The notes: generated by a model not told the origin, from the letters alone. Shown: positions 35,423-46,900, counted from the stretch's first letter. The stretch is 64,000 nt of DNA from Lepidonotus clava (GCA_936440205.1 OW387147.1:45441627-45505626), one strand, 5' to 3'. A program made the numbers and translations.

Positions 35423-36465
35423 CACTGTTAAAACAAGTGTTTAGAACGTAAACACTTTCCTAAATACTTCGGTGCATCCAGTTTTGGAACACTTTATTTC
35501 CCTAAACATGTTTAAATCATTGGTGTTTAAGGTTAAGTGTTTAGAAATGTGTAATGTTTAGGTGTTTACCTTGAAGTGTTTAGGTCTTCAATGTGTTTGT
35601 AGTCTAAATGCTTAGGATTAAATTGATGTTTAGCAAATACATTAAATTTTTAGCTTCAAAGGATCTAGACTACAAGGCATTTAAATCAATAAACCAATTT
35701 CTTTGGTAATTTTCACTGACATTATTCTGGAATGTTATGTACCTATAATTCAGAGAGGAAAACATGTTTCCTGACCTCAATTGATCAACAAAGAGGTAAA
35801 ATTCAAGCCTAGAGTTAGACCTCTTTCAATATTATGCATGGAGAAATCCAGAATTGACCTCTGAACAGAGGTAGGGCTTAGCTACCTCTAGTGGGTCCCA
35901 AAACCTTTAGACCCATACCCTAGTCCCTATGTCTGTCTGCATATGGAAAAGGTGTCTAAACAAACTACATCTTCAAAACCTTGAATAAAATAAGTTTCCT
36001 TAAACTCAAAATACTTCTAATGTATTACATGTACATTTCTTAAACACTCTATAGTACCTAGAAAATTTCCTTACTTTTATAAAGAAATTATATCAACATT
36101 AGAAGAAATCTCTAAGAACACTACAGAACATTGACACACAGTGACACCTGGTGGAGTACAGTTTAACTACACACATGGTAGATCCAATACATGCTTAGAA
36201 GTAGAAAGTGTTTAGGTTTTAAACACCTGCAATTTCATATGTTCAGATTCTAAGCATATCTAATCCAATACATGTTTAGGAGTAGAAAGTGTTGAGGTTT
36301 TAAACACCTGCAATTTCATGTGTTTTTATTCTAAACATATCTAATCTATACATGTTTAGGAATTACAAGTGTTTAGCTTTTAGATACATGAGACTTCTTG
36401 TGTTTAGATTCTAAACATGTTTACCCCCGTAACATGTTTAAAGTCTAAACGTCATTTTTACAGTG
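35423..36465. mobile_element. 1043-bp CACTA-like element with GTGTTTAG array
   Basis: Termini are CACTGTTAAAAC at 35423 and TTTTTACAGTG ending at 36465. The word GTGTTTAG or its complement CTAAACA, with close variants, recurs throughout, densest near both ends (GTGTTTAGAACG, AAGTGTTTAGGTCTTC, TTCTAAACATGTTTACC, GTCTAAACGTC). The neighbouring duplicate reads CACCAAGGGTATC where this copy reads CGCCAAG-element-AGGGTATC, so AG was duplicated on insertion. CACTG termini, a 2-bp duplication and subterminal repeats fit CACTA/EnSpm. No transposase frame, so it is non-autonomous. Confidence 0.85.
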
Positions 36466-36554
36466 AGGGTATCAATAGGATTCAAATTATTCAAAAATCA
36501 GATTCGAAAATCAGATTGAAGGTAACCTGAGTGCACTTGCACCTGGAACATTCG

Positions 36555-36684
36555 TTATCTCTAATTGAGACTGGTGGTAAAAGAGACACGCTGCTTGGAA
36601 TGAGCTGGTCCCTACTGGTTAAGCAATTTTCCTTGAGGTTTACAATTTATGTTATTATCATTTAATCCAGGGACTCCTTATTAA
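36555..36684 (+). promoter_or_regulatory. 130-bp identical block, copy 1 (enhancer-like)
   Basis: Runs from TTATCTCTAATTGAGACTGG to AGGGACTCCTTATTAA and is identical, base for base, to 37106-37235. Flanks differ by roughly 20 per cent on the left and 10 per cent on the right. It contains homeodomain-type words (CTAATTGAG, TTTAATCCAG, TTATTAA, ACAATTTATG). The contrast points to purifying selection on a regulatory element or to gene conversion. Function inferred. Confidence 0.5.
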
Positions 36685-36984
36685 AACCATGATTATATGA
36701 CGGAGTATGAATCATGCTAATCAGTCAAACATGTACCTGGGAATATCTGTTCTTGTGTAAGGTTGTACTAATTGTTTCTGATAACAGGATAGAACCTAAA
36801 TAAAGACTTAAATAGGCAATCAAGAGAGCTTTTTTACATTATCTGTGGAGTCAAAGAAAAAATGGAAAGAAAAAGAAAAAGAGGTTAATGACACGGTTAT
36901 AAGTGGGTGTCCATGGCAACAAAAACAAAGGGCGTAGAGTGTATGTGGGAGTTGGGTGGTGGGGTCTGTGTGGGGTAAGTAACA

Positions 36985-37490
36985 TATACATTTTAGCAGG
37001 TAGCCAGGGCGCATCACCAAGGGTATCTATCAATTTGAATTACTCAAAATCTTATTTGAAAATCAAATTGAGGTACCCTGAGTGCAGTTGCACCTGGAAT
37101 ATTCATTATCTCTAATTGAGACTGGTGGTAAAAGAGACACGCTGCTTGGAATGAGCTGGTCCCTACTGGTTAAGCAATTTTCCTTGAGGTTTACAATTTA
37201 TGTTATTATCATTTAATCCAGGGACTCCTTATTAACGCCATGATTATATGACAGAGTATGAACAATGCTAATCAATCCAAGATGTACCTGGGAATATCTG
37301 TTCTTGTGTAAGGTTATACTCATTATATCTGATACCAGGATAGAACCTAAACAAAGACTTAAATAAATAGACGGCCAAGTGTGTCTTTTTTACATTATCT
37401 GTGTAATCAAAGGCAAATAAAAAAAGAGGTTAATGACACGATTATAAGTGGGTGTCCATGGCAACAAAAACAAAGGGTGGTGAGTGTGGG
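36985..37490 (+). repeat. Tandem duplication near 36 kb, copy 2 (empty site)
   Basis: Begins ACATATACATTTTAGCAGG and lacks the CACTA-like insertion, reading straight through CACCAAGGGTATCTATCAA. It ends with GTGTCCATGGCAACAAAAAC then AAAGGGTG, as in copy 1. The copies are adjacent and in the same orientation. Confidence 0.9.
37106..37235 (+). promoter_or_regulatory. 130-bp identical block, copy 2 (enhancer-like)
   Basis: Identical to 36555-36684. The copy is about 550 bases downstream in the same orientation, so the pair could act as a doubled enhancer. A bicoid-class TAATCC word and several AATT/TTAT words are present in each. Confidence 0.5.
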
Positions 37491-37717
37491 AGGGAAGGGG
37501 GTGGAGGTTGGTTGTTTGTGTGGGTGTGTGTGTGTGTTACACAACACGAGCCCACCCCTCATGATCACAGCCAGAGGTGGGGGAGTCGTGCACAGAGCAC
37601 GTGCGGACAACAACAGGTGACCAGGTGCCCCAGTCACGTCTCCAGGTGCCCACCTGTGCCCACCTGTGCCCACACAGACCTCCTGCCATTATATCTGCTT
37701 TTTTCTGAGAGAAGTCT

Positions 37718-38000
37718 CCCCACGCAAGCATGCAACATCATTGTAACATTGCAGTAACCTTCTGCTTAGTTCTGTTTTGGTTACTCTTACATTCTGGCTA
37801 TGGTATGTCACTAAACCCAGCCAATCATGTGATGTTATTATAACGCTGCAGTAACTTTCGGGTTTGGTTCTTGTTACGTTATTTTGATGGCTCCCCATAA
37901 CGTTGCTGCCATGTACTCCTGTGATGTTGCACTGCAATATCATTTTAACATTCTGGTTATGCTCTTTAACCTAAACAGAGTATCTTATAACCTCAAAGAT
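37718..38000 (-). mobile_element. MITE family A, copy A6 (reverse)
   Basis: Starts CCCCACGCAAGCATGCAACA and includes GTAACCTTCTGCTTAGTTC, then a second similar segment TTATTATAACGCTGCAGTAA, GGTTTGGTTCTTGTTACG and TATTTTGATGGCTCCCC, ending with ACCTAAACAGAGTATCTTAT. The distal part is missing. Confidence 0.75.
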
Positions 38001-38625
38001 AGTTGTAAGTATGACATAATTCGTATATCATACTTTAGTCCACTATTTCCTTGTTTTCAAAGACTTAAAGCTTTAAAAACCTGAAGCTGGAAATGGGAAT
38101 TAAACATCAGAACATAAGAAATACGAGATCTGACAATGAGATCAAGTTTCCAACTCTGATGCCAAACCTTTCCATAAATATGAATAGCCCTTACTTTATA
38201 GGGTCATGATTATGGTCTTAAATACCTGCAAACATCAAACAGATAGAAGATAAGACGTCTTTTAAGGTTACAGTCAAATCTTGGCTGAGGAATTTATAGT
38301 CAATTCCGGTTGAGTAAGTGGCGTGTTTGGCATAAACTCATGGCAATACACCAAACAAGTTTATTTCACTTACTATTGCTCTGTCTGCCTCTTTTGATAT
38401 ATAGTAAATGCTTATAATATAACCTCATATTATCAAGCACAGCCAAAATTCAATACTATTATTGGGTTTCGTATATACTCAAGGGTATAGTTCCTACTTA
38501 TAGTAATTGCTATTATAAACGTGGTTCAATAGATAACAATAAATGAATAAAAAAGAAATACCATTAATTAGGAATGTGCCAATAGATGGAAGGCTCATGT
38601 AGCCCCTGCTGTAAAATGAGGCAGG
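38001..38625. other. No gene recognised
   Basis: AT-rich sequence between two mobile elements; no repeat partner or coding frame found. Confidence 0.4.
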
Positions 38626-38628
38626 TTA

Positions 38629-39388
38629 AGCCCCATTCGCCATGGTCAAAGGTTCTGTCACAGAGATCCACATACAAGTTATCTTAAGCATTCACAAGTA
38701 GCCTCATGTGCGATACATTTTCGTAAGCCACCGAAATTGATCGCATAGCATTCACACTGAGAATTTTTTTTTTTTTTTTCAAAGTTATTTAAACTGGTTA
38801 CAATCGGGAAAAAAGAATTTCCCGGTCTCCCTTGTAGTCCAGGTATTTGCTTCAAACTCAAAATCACCATATTAATATAGTATTTGATGATGATGGAATG
38901 TGATGAAATGAGGAAGTAGTTAGATCATATCAAATCATCAGAATATCAGAATTTAGGTCCCTTTTAATCATTTTCACATGCTATTTCGTAAGTAACAGGA
39001 TCTCTACGAAAATATCAAACATGTTGAATAATTTCACAGTGGACCATGTCACAGATTGCTACGATAGTCCAACGTTTCCAACGTTCGCAGACCGCAGAAG
39101 CCTATAGCCCCACTCGCCGGGTGAACGTGGGTTATCGTAGCCCTCTGCGACCTCTTTTCTTGCGAAATTATTCAACATGTTGAATATTTTCGTAGAGAAC
39201 CTGTGCGATTATGGATGAGATTGCTTTGGAAAATCGTCGTAAGAGTCTTTCCTTCTCAGTGTGAATGCTATGCGATCAATTTCTCTAGCTTGCGATCATT
39301 TTATCGCATCTGGGATCATTTGCGAATTCTTGAGATAATTTTTTCATGGCCCTCTGCGACAGATAGACCGACCAGGGCGAGTGGGGCT
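38629..39388. mobile_element. TIR element I with long inverted arms and nested palindrome
   Basis: AGCCCCATTCGCCATGGTC at 38629 pairs with the complement of GACCAGGGCGAGTGGGGCT ending at 39388, and TA lies outside both ends. The similarity runs inward for about 130 bases (CAGTGTGAATGCTATGCGAT at 39259 complements ATCGCATAGCATTCACACTG at 38740). Inside, CTACGAAAATATCAAACATG (39004) and CATGTTGAATATTTTCGTAG (39175) form an inner palindrome, and a second GCCCCACTCGCC word at 39105 suggests a related element inserted in it. Noncoding. Confidence 0.75.
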
Positions 39389-40859
39389 TATGACAAACCA
39401 CGTTCACCAGGGCGAAAGCGGCTTTACGGACTTACCAAAAAAGCATGGTCGAAGAGCGTGCTTGTTATGTCGCTGCTTATACCTAGGTACAGAGCAGAAT
39501 TTTGGAGAAGTGCATTTTATTAACCACTTCATGTTCTACATGATCTTCCTAGTTGTAGATAACAACACATTATATTATGTACAAATTTACAGTTGAGGAG
39601 CAGTAATGAGATGAGCAAGGTGAATTAACATTACCACAATAATCATCCTACAATCTAAGTAATTTCAGTTCAACAGCAATAATCAATATTATGCACAGAA
39701 AAGCTTAATAAGCTTCTTAAGTTTAACTTGTACTGTTGCCTTCTAGATGTTGTATGGCAACATTTCCCATATTTTCACACCGCGGAGAAAAGGACTTTTT
39801 AATCACGGATTCATTTTCCGGTGTGGAAGTAGTTCTCGATGCAGAATGCGCACGCAGACACCTCCCGACCCCCGGCGCTCCTGTGGGGGCGGTTGGGCTG
39901 GGGGGGGGGGGGCAACGGTCGTGAGTAATAACATAAACCGGGACGTGAATTATGAGAACCAAAATACTGGATGGAGTTATTAATTTCAACATGATACAAA
40001 GGGAGTATTAATCTCAGTCATGAACACGGTTTTATTGACATGAAAATCATGATCCAAAGGATGTGAAAAATAAATTTTAAACTTCATTGTAGAAGTCCAA
40101 AGGATGTGGGTGATACACACTAAGTAATATCAGAAGTTTAGTATTGTTGTTTTTACCACAACTTCAATTAAGCGACGGTGTTTAGGAGCTTTTCTGTTGC
40201 CTTAGAGGATTATTAGCTGTCTTTGTATCTGTAGGAAAAGACGGCATGAAGAAAAGTATTGGCGTGTTCAATATTCATGATGACGATGGTGATGGTGATT
40301 GTCGGTGTTTAAGGTCTACTCGGCAATTTCTCATCTGTACTGAGACTATAATTCATGGCTTTGCTTTGTAAATTGTACTCATGACCAAATCTATGAGGGT
40401 GAGAACCCGGGCATGCCACGTGGACGTTTCATATACTAGCTGCCAGACTACCCCCCCCCCTTTCCCCTATCATAAGTGTTACAGATCGGATTCAGTATAA
40501 TTGTAATTGTCAGTAACAATACTGAAACAGTAAATAGTGTAGGCCTTATCTTATAGGGAAGACAAATTATATTGGTTTAACTCCTTTTATTCTTCAAAGT
40601 GGTCCAGGCTATTGTTCCAGGCTGTTGTTACACTGCCCCACACTGGGCTCTCCTTGTGACCCGTCTGTTCCCTCTCCCTGCCGCCACACCTCTGCCCGAT
40701 CTGGGGATGGGGCCTAGCAAATAGAGGGACGCTAGGTCACATGGGGATCCCTTGATAAATATTCATGCAGGGACCCCATACATACCAGTCACACCAAATA
40801 GAGTTATTATAGAACAAACGCAAAATAAAATATACACTGTGTAACAATAGAAAAGCATA
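39389..40859. other. No gene recognised
   Basis: CCACGTTCACCAGGGCGAAAG at 39399-39419 (last base omitted) mirrors the GGGTGAACGTGG at 39118 and so belongs to the repeat complex to the left. 39895-39912 is a G run. TCCAAAGGATGTG occurs at about 40053 and 40097. Nothing else identified. Confidence 0.4.
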
Positions 40860-41685
40860 CCCAGGCAAGAAGTGATGTAACAAGCACATTTTGTGACCAT
40901 ATTTTTTTGGGTCAGTCTGTTACTTGTTAGATTTTCATGCAACAGTTATGTTATTATAGGTTAAGTTGAGAGTTTCTAAAAAAGGAATGTTGTAATAACA
41001 TCACTTTGTAATGAAGATGATACCTTACAGATACAGAGGGCTATAATGACATTATTCTTATTTGAAAGAATGCAAGAAGAATGTCTCAATAGCCTTAAGG
41101 CCTGTTTCCACCGAACGACCATTTGCTAACGACCATGAACGACACCGAACGATTTACAAATCTTTTGTTGTCATTAGTATAATCGTTCAGTGGAAACACA
41201 AAATCGTTGATAAAGACATTTGTGAACGACTGCTAACGACACTTGCTCAAGACAAAAGTGAACGATTCACCAACGACCAATATCTAACCTGTTTAATATT
41301 TGTGGACGACTGTAGCTCATGATTTCTTTACAGGGCAATTAAAAGCAATTAAATCCATTGTTCCCTGAGTTTCCTGATACCTGTCGTTGGAAAATATCGT
41401 CCACAATGTCCCAGAATCGTCCAAATATTATCGTTCAGTGGAAACAACAATTTTTTCATTTCTGAACGACCAAAATGAGCAAAGATTTTCTTTTTTTTAA
41501 ATCTTTCATGGTCGTTAGGGACTTACCATGCAAGTCGTTTGGTGGAAACCCGGCTTTACAGTGAAACATTGCAGCATGAGGTTCTAAAGACTTTCGGAAG
41601 CCATCAAAATAATGTAACAAGAACAAAACCAAAACCAGAACCAGCCTTACTGCAACCATGTAAATCCGTTACATTCTTGCCTGGG
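40860..41685 (+). mobile_element. MITE family A, copy A7 (carries an inserted element)
   Basis: Starts CCCAGGCAAGAAGTGATGTA and ends TTACATTCTTGCCTGGG. Left and right halves fit the family (TTTGTGACCATA, GTCAGTCTGTTACTTG, AATGTTGTAATAACATCAC; then GAGGTTCTAAAGACTTTC, GCCATCAAAATAATGTAACA, AGAACAAAACC). They are split by the 458-bp element at 41098-41555. Confidence 0.85.
41098..41555. mobile_element. Harbinger-like MITE nested in A7
   Basis: Ends are AGGCCTGTTTCCACCGAACG and the complement of CGTTTGGTGGAAACCCGGCT. TTA lies directly outside both ends (41095-41097 and 41556-41558), the target typical of PIF/Harbinger elements. CGTTCAGTGGAAACA, AACGACCAT, GAACGAC and variants recur inside in both orientations. 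No transposase frame. It is younger than the family A copy it interrupts. Confidence 0.8.
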
Positions 41686-44375
41686 TACTTAATGAATATG
41701 TATTTCTGACACATGAGATGTTAGGGATAATCTATAGGTAACATACACTGATCATATCTAATTCACTAAAAGACTGTGTGTCTAGACTCTTGTTTTAAGT
41801 TAGAGCTAGAACTCGCTCGTGGAATCACCATAGTAACCACCCCACAGCAATCCATAGTAATTTGATAAATATCCCCCCTTTTAACCGCATCTGGAAATTT
41901 AGTTCATTGTGATGGTAATTCAAAGAGGCGACTTAGATGGAGTAAACATTTGCATTCCTTTTAAGGGACGGTTCGATTTGAATACCTCCTCACATACGGC
42001 GCTGAGGGAGATGGCTGATCGGTCTAATTTTAGATGGACTTTAATGAAGTTTTGCCATCAGTGAGTGACTCCATGGTGTGGGGAGGGCGGGGATACATAT
42101 TGACAGTGCATTGTTATTGGTCTTCTGAGTGGGAAAGGGAAAAGCAAGCATTCATTGGCCATTAGCAGGCCGCCATTTGATCAGATTACAGGCGGACAGA
42201 CCAATCCATTTGCAATTGGGTTTACATTGCCCAAGTGCCTGCTGTTTTAAATCACTTCAGGTTTTAAATGGCGACACGCCGTCCATTAGTGTTATGTTGG
42301 TGAGGCATGCCTCCCGTAATGAACTTTGTCTGTGATAGAGGGAGGTGAACCTACGAGGTTGGACTTTTATTTGTTAGAATTAAAGCATAACAGATCATAT
42401 CAGTAGAGAAGTTATTGATTTGTATGGCGCGCTCCGACGTTGGGCACTTTCACGGTCCTCGACTGCTGCTGTTGTTAACAAACAAAAACTCAGTGCGTTT
42501 TCCTTTACCGATAAAGTGTGTGAACATGGTTTTCATTCAAGTCGACAATGGGGAAACCGTGCGCCTGTTAACAAAATCAAAGGTATCGAATGACGGGGAC
42601 TGTTACACAGCTGTATTTCATGGCCGGCGCGTCAATAATGTTTACTTCTGTCCCGGCACTTACGTCCCCCCTTTGGACCCCTTGGTTCCCTTCAGAAATG
42701 CGAGTATTTTGAACAGGTGTAAATGCCATAAATGGGAGATCAAATGTATTTTCACCTGCATTATAGAACGATATGCAGTACTCGATACGAAAGCGGATAA
42801 GGATTATGCTGACACAGCAAAGTGCGTTAACCCTTTGATGTTTTGTCTTATTCCTGAGATCAATTCTGAATGGGTCAATTACCCTTAATGCGATGAATTG
42901 AAACGCATTCTGAAACGATTTTCTTGCATTTCTTTCAAAGAGACAATGGCTGCATATCCCTTCTTCCTCCCACAGACAGGTTGAGGGGTGGGCGGACACG
43001 TGCAGTAACAAATCCGGCCACACAAAGCTTACAGTTACTCACGCATTTTTGTTTTAGGACTTTTCATGATCTTTAAAATGTGTAATTGATTCCATGCGAT
43101 TCGCCCCTTCATTGCATTTTATATATCCTGAAATATAGTTGGCTTAAAAAGACACCGTTCACCATGCACCTTATTTCAGAGAAGCAACTAAAATGTCCTA
43201 ATGGGAAAATCTTTGCCGCTTTGAAATGTATTGTATCTATTAGGTCTATCAATTATTCAACAAAGACGCCTTTCAACTCAATATCTGTGCAGGAAATTAA
43301 AACCTGCATAGTATTAGAGCCTCCTGGTCTCAAATGGTATTACTGCCTATTGCAACGCCTATATTTTAATATATTATAAACAATGGATAGTTCAGAAAAG
43401 CATCGATTTGCAGTTTCTTGGATTTGCTCGTGGCCATGTCATTTCTCAGAATCACAATCCTAACAAGATTGTTTCTAGAATTTATTAGCAGTAAGGCAAT
43501 ATCGCTGGTCACGGAAGCTTCATTTTACGTGTACTTCAGAATTACATCCATAGACAATATCTATTGCCCCCCGGAGTTTGTTTTATAAGCCAATAACATA
43601 TATTTTCAATGCTATCAATTAGATCCATAAAAAGTAAATCCTTTTTTCAAGTAGGTAGTGGGGAGGAATAAACGTCATCTTGAAGAGTTATAAAACTAGA
43701 CCATGGATAATTCCAAACCTACTTAAAACCACCTCCTATGTATCCAGATGCTCGACCAGTGTTCTCTTGAAATCAGACACAATCAAATAATATAGTGAAC
43801 AGATGATAATACAATTTCCTCCCATTACAAGTAAGCCCTAATGTCCCCTGCAGGGATATTCCTTATTGTGTGTCTATACTTATTGCTGTAAAGGACTGTT
43901 CACATGCTGTGTGTGTGCTGGGGATATCTATTAGGGCCAGGAAAAATGTAATCTCCCATTCGTTTGACACAGATATTGTTTATCTGGGTAGCGGGGGCTG
44001 GGCCTGCAGCTATTTGTGTCCATTCCCATTTCACACCCCATCCACAGACTCGGGGTATTCGCCTTGTGTCAACACAGCGACCCCACACGGCACGATTTGG
44101 AACCATCCACAGACTCGGGCACGGAAATCATGCGACAAAGGACGGAACTTGGGAGTCGTCGGCACAGAGCTGTTCAAACAAAATTTGGGTTGTATGTAGT
44201 GCAGATTTGTTAAGTTTAGATTGTGGAAATCAAATTGAATATTGGCACTTTCGTGTGCTTTTGTTCCTATGTAGCGGTGTGAGATGTACTGACTTCACTT
44301 GTTTAAATTTTATCAAAACCACTCGAGAGGTGAGACATATTCCAACTTGAATTTACGAAAGTCAGAAATATGATT
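41686..44375. other. No gene recognised; possible regulatory stretch
   Basis: 41930-42340 is repeat-free and holds words such as GCCATTAGCAGGCCGCCATT, TGATCAGATTACAGGCGG and CCATTTGCAATTGGG that would suit a developmental enhancer. The 157-codon frame at 42415-42888 is among the longest in the window but has no domain I recognise, no clear homologue and no supporting splice or promoter signals. CCACAGACTCGGG occurs at 44043 and 44108. Confidence 0.35.
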
Positions 44376-44600
44376 CTCAATTTACTTTTGAATATCTATA
44401 CCTATGCTTATCAACTTTGTAGATTTGCTCACCGGTCTGACAAAGTTTTCCCATAGAGAATACGATCATCTCAGGGCCGATAGAATTATCGCATGCCAGC
44501 CAAATTAAATAAATAACATTCACACTGACAACAATAGGTCCTGTGCGATTGCAAACGATCATTTTCACAAGTACTTGTCACTGTGAATCACATGGAAACC
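44376..44600. repeat. Decayed relative of element I
   Basis: Holds CCGATAGAATTATCGCATGC, ACATTCACACTGACAAC, TGTGCGATTGCAAACGATCA and TTTTCACAAG, echoing GATCGCATAGCATTCACACT and CTTGCGATCATTTTATCGC in 38700-39330. Boundaries unclear. Confidence 0.45.
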
Positions 44601-45252
44601 AAAGAAATTGATCCATCATGTTGGATCTGCTCGGTTGCAGACCTCTCGTTTGCACCAGAATTGTAGCAATAGATCGTAAGCACCGCAATGGTCAGGGCCT
44701 GCTACCCGTGGCGTCCGAGTATCGTTTGGTGTTACATCGGCTCTATCTCTACCCCACCCCCCTACCCAGTTCTGACAGGTCTCCCCGAGGCCCCCACCCA
44801 CCACTCCTCCCGCCACAGATTAGCCCTACGTGGAATAATTCCCCATTGTTTTGGGCCGCGGGTGTTGTTGTTCGCCGGGCCCCTATCGCGGCGCTGTCGG
44901 TTCGCGTTTGTCGCCGTGTCCGTATCTACCCATTTAACTAGGCTTTCATGGCCACATTTTTTCTGGGCTAATGTACAGTATTCTGTTCAAGGTTTATATT
45001 ACACCATGATTTCAAGGTTTTAGTTATCAATGAGCGTATGGGGGGTACATCATAAGTGAAAGCTGATAGAATTTCATTATCATTGTGCTTTCTTATATTG
45101 TAATAAACAAGATAATAATTGTTAAAAAGTTTATTTAGAAAGTTAACCTTTCAACCTTTCCATCATGAGTTACCCTTGTATTGTTGGCATGAATCAGGAA
45201 CAAGGTAGCAGAGTGCTCATGTTATGAAATTGTATCCTGATTTTTTGTCGCT

Positions 45253-45613
45253 TCACAGGCAAGCAGCAACTCAAGCACGTCATTCTTTTTTGGTCAGTCT
45301 GTTACATGCAGCTGCCCAATTTTAATGTAACAGTTATGTCTCTTTATGTTAGGTTGGGACTCTTCAAGACAGAGTGTTACAATATAATTATATTCTAGTG
45401 ATGTTGAGAACTTACTAATATAGGATGTTATAAAAATGTTATTATCATGTGAAATAATATAACCAGAATGTTATAATAATGTTGCAGTGCAATGTAGCAA
45501 TGTTAGGTTCTAAAGACATTATTGGGCGCCATCAAAATGACATTACAAGAACCAAACAAGAACCAAAAAGAACGTCATTATAACCTTATAATGATGTTAC
45601 ATTCTTGTCTGAG
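45253..45613 (+). mobile_element. MITE family A, copy A8
   Basis: CACAGGCAAGCAGCAACTC at the left, TTTTGGTCAGTCTGTTACAT, GAATGTTATAATAATGTTGC, TTAGGTTCTAAAGACATTAT, GGCGCCATCAAAATGACATT, ACAAGAACCAAACAAGAACC, and a right end TTACATTCTTGTCTGAG. Full length but ends altered. Confidence 0.85.
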
Positions 45614-45862
45614 TTGCCACTTACATATCATACATGAATGCCCAATGTTCAATATCATTGATGCTATTTCAGAGGTCTGTTACCAATGCTCATCGTCCAA
45701 ATCTACTATCTAATGCCATCTGTTTTGTAATCTGGTGAGGTATGATTCATCCTATTCACACTTTTTACCAGATTGATGATCAATACTTTAGCTCGCCCCT
45801 GCGTCTTCTTCTGCATTATATTTCTTTATTTTGCATCATAAATTTTATTGAATCATCTTAAC

Positions 45863-46291
45863 TAGGCAAAAAACCGAACGTCATCATGACATTCGTTATT
45901 CGTACAAGTTAATGTCATAACCTTAGCCAAAGAGAAAGTAAAGGTAACATTTTGATAAGGAAGGTTAAGACTAGACATAAACACGTTTTTGTAACATTTA
46001 GAATAGGTGAGGTTGAAACCTCCCCCCCCCCCACCTCTCAAAAAACGAAGAAAGAAACAGAACAAAAAAAATAAAAACAAAACAAAAAACAAATAAAAAC
46101 AATAGCATTATAACGTCAGGCATACGCAGCCAGAACAAAACAGTCTGCAGGTGGGTTGCAGCATTATTTTTGCAAGCCATAAAAAATGATATTGCAAAAT
46201 GCAACATCGAAAGGTAACGTAGCAAGAACCAAAACAGAATGGAACAAAACATCAGAGAAAAAATTGTAATAAAGTTGCATGCTCGGCTAGG
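45863..46291 (+). mobile_element. MITE family A, copy A10 (decayed)
   Basis: Left end CTAGGCAAAAAACCGAACGT, right part GGTAACGTAGCAAGAACC then AAAACAGAATGGAACAAAAC and AATAAAGTTGCATGCTCGGC. A C run (46021-46032) and an A-rich stretch of CAAAACAAAAAAC type sit in the middle. Assignment rests on the right third. Confidence 0.6.
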
Positions 46292-46424
46292 TATTCATCC
46301 TCTCATTTTCCGCCCCAGATACCCATAGATACCTACTACCCTACTTCCCCAAACCCCCAATAACGTCCCCATCCCCTCCCCCAAACCTTACCCACAATTC
46401 AGAGCGCGGGGCCCGATTTATCGC

Positions 46425-46439
46425 CGCGCCCCCTGTTGG
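46425..46439 (-). promoter_or_regulatory. CTCF-like motif
   Basis: The minus strand reads CCAACAGGGGGCGCG, matching 13 of 15 core positions. It sits in a short CpG-rich patch (46400-46480). Occupancy unknown. Confidence 0.35.
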
Positions 46440-46689
46440 TGACATTGTGAAGTCGGCGCGGTCTTTGAGGGCCCCCAGCACAAGACGGACAGATCTATCA
46501 GATAGGGCCTTAGTACCAAAGGATGATGCCACCGCCTGGCCTGATAAGGGGTTCATACAATGAGGGCCGTGAGTTATTGCCCGCTGCAGAGGGACGTACG
46601 GACTGCGATTACCACCCGCCTCCTGCTCCCCTCGGTCGGCTAGCTAGACTGTGGTTACGTCCAAGTCCACTAGGTGCTCAAACTAGGAC

Positions 46690-46900
46690 TGTTAACCAGC
46701 AACCATTTTAGGTGGGAATTCCACCCTGCACCCCAGCATGCTTCTGGTTTATGGCAGGCAGGACCATAAACCAGCCAGCAGTCGCAGAACCATCAAAGGG
46801 GTTACCCATGCCCTTCATAGAGGGCTGATAAAAGAATTCCTTACAGATTTTAGGTGGCCAATAGTAGACATGGACTCTTGTGAGTGTACAGACTTATTAT
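46690..46900 (-). repeat. Repeat family G, third copy
   Basis: Matches the reverse of 8638-8829 and the forward of 9127-9345: AACCATTTTAGGTGGGAATT, CCCCAGCATGC, CTGGTTTATGGCAGGCAGG, ACCATAAACCAGCCAGCAG and AACCATCAAAGGGGTTACCC. It is a single arm, so the unit can exist without its inverted partner. Confidence 0.75.

Larger units (their letters stand above)
35375..36975 (+). repeat. Tandem duplication near 36 kb, copy 1 (with insertion)
   Basis: Begins with TACATTTTAGCAG and continues after a 1043-bp insertion through CTGAGTGCA-TTGCACCTGG, the 130-bp identical block, ATGATTATATGAC, GTACCTGGGAATATCTGTTC and AAGAGGTTAATGACACG to TCCATGGCAACAAAAACAAA. Copy 2 follows immediately. Without the insertion the unit is about 550 bp. 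Confidence 0.9.

Noticed and set aside
42415-42888. 157-codon frame that might be a gene
   Set aside because: Mixed composition looks protein-like, but there is no recognisable domain, no promoter motif and a long competing frame on the other strand. Not enough to call.
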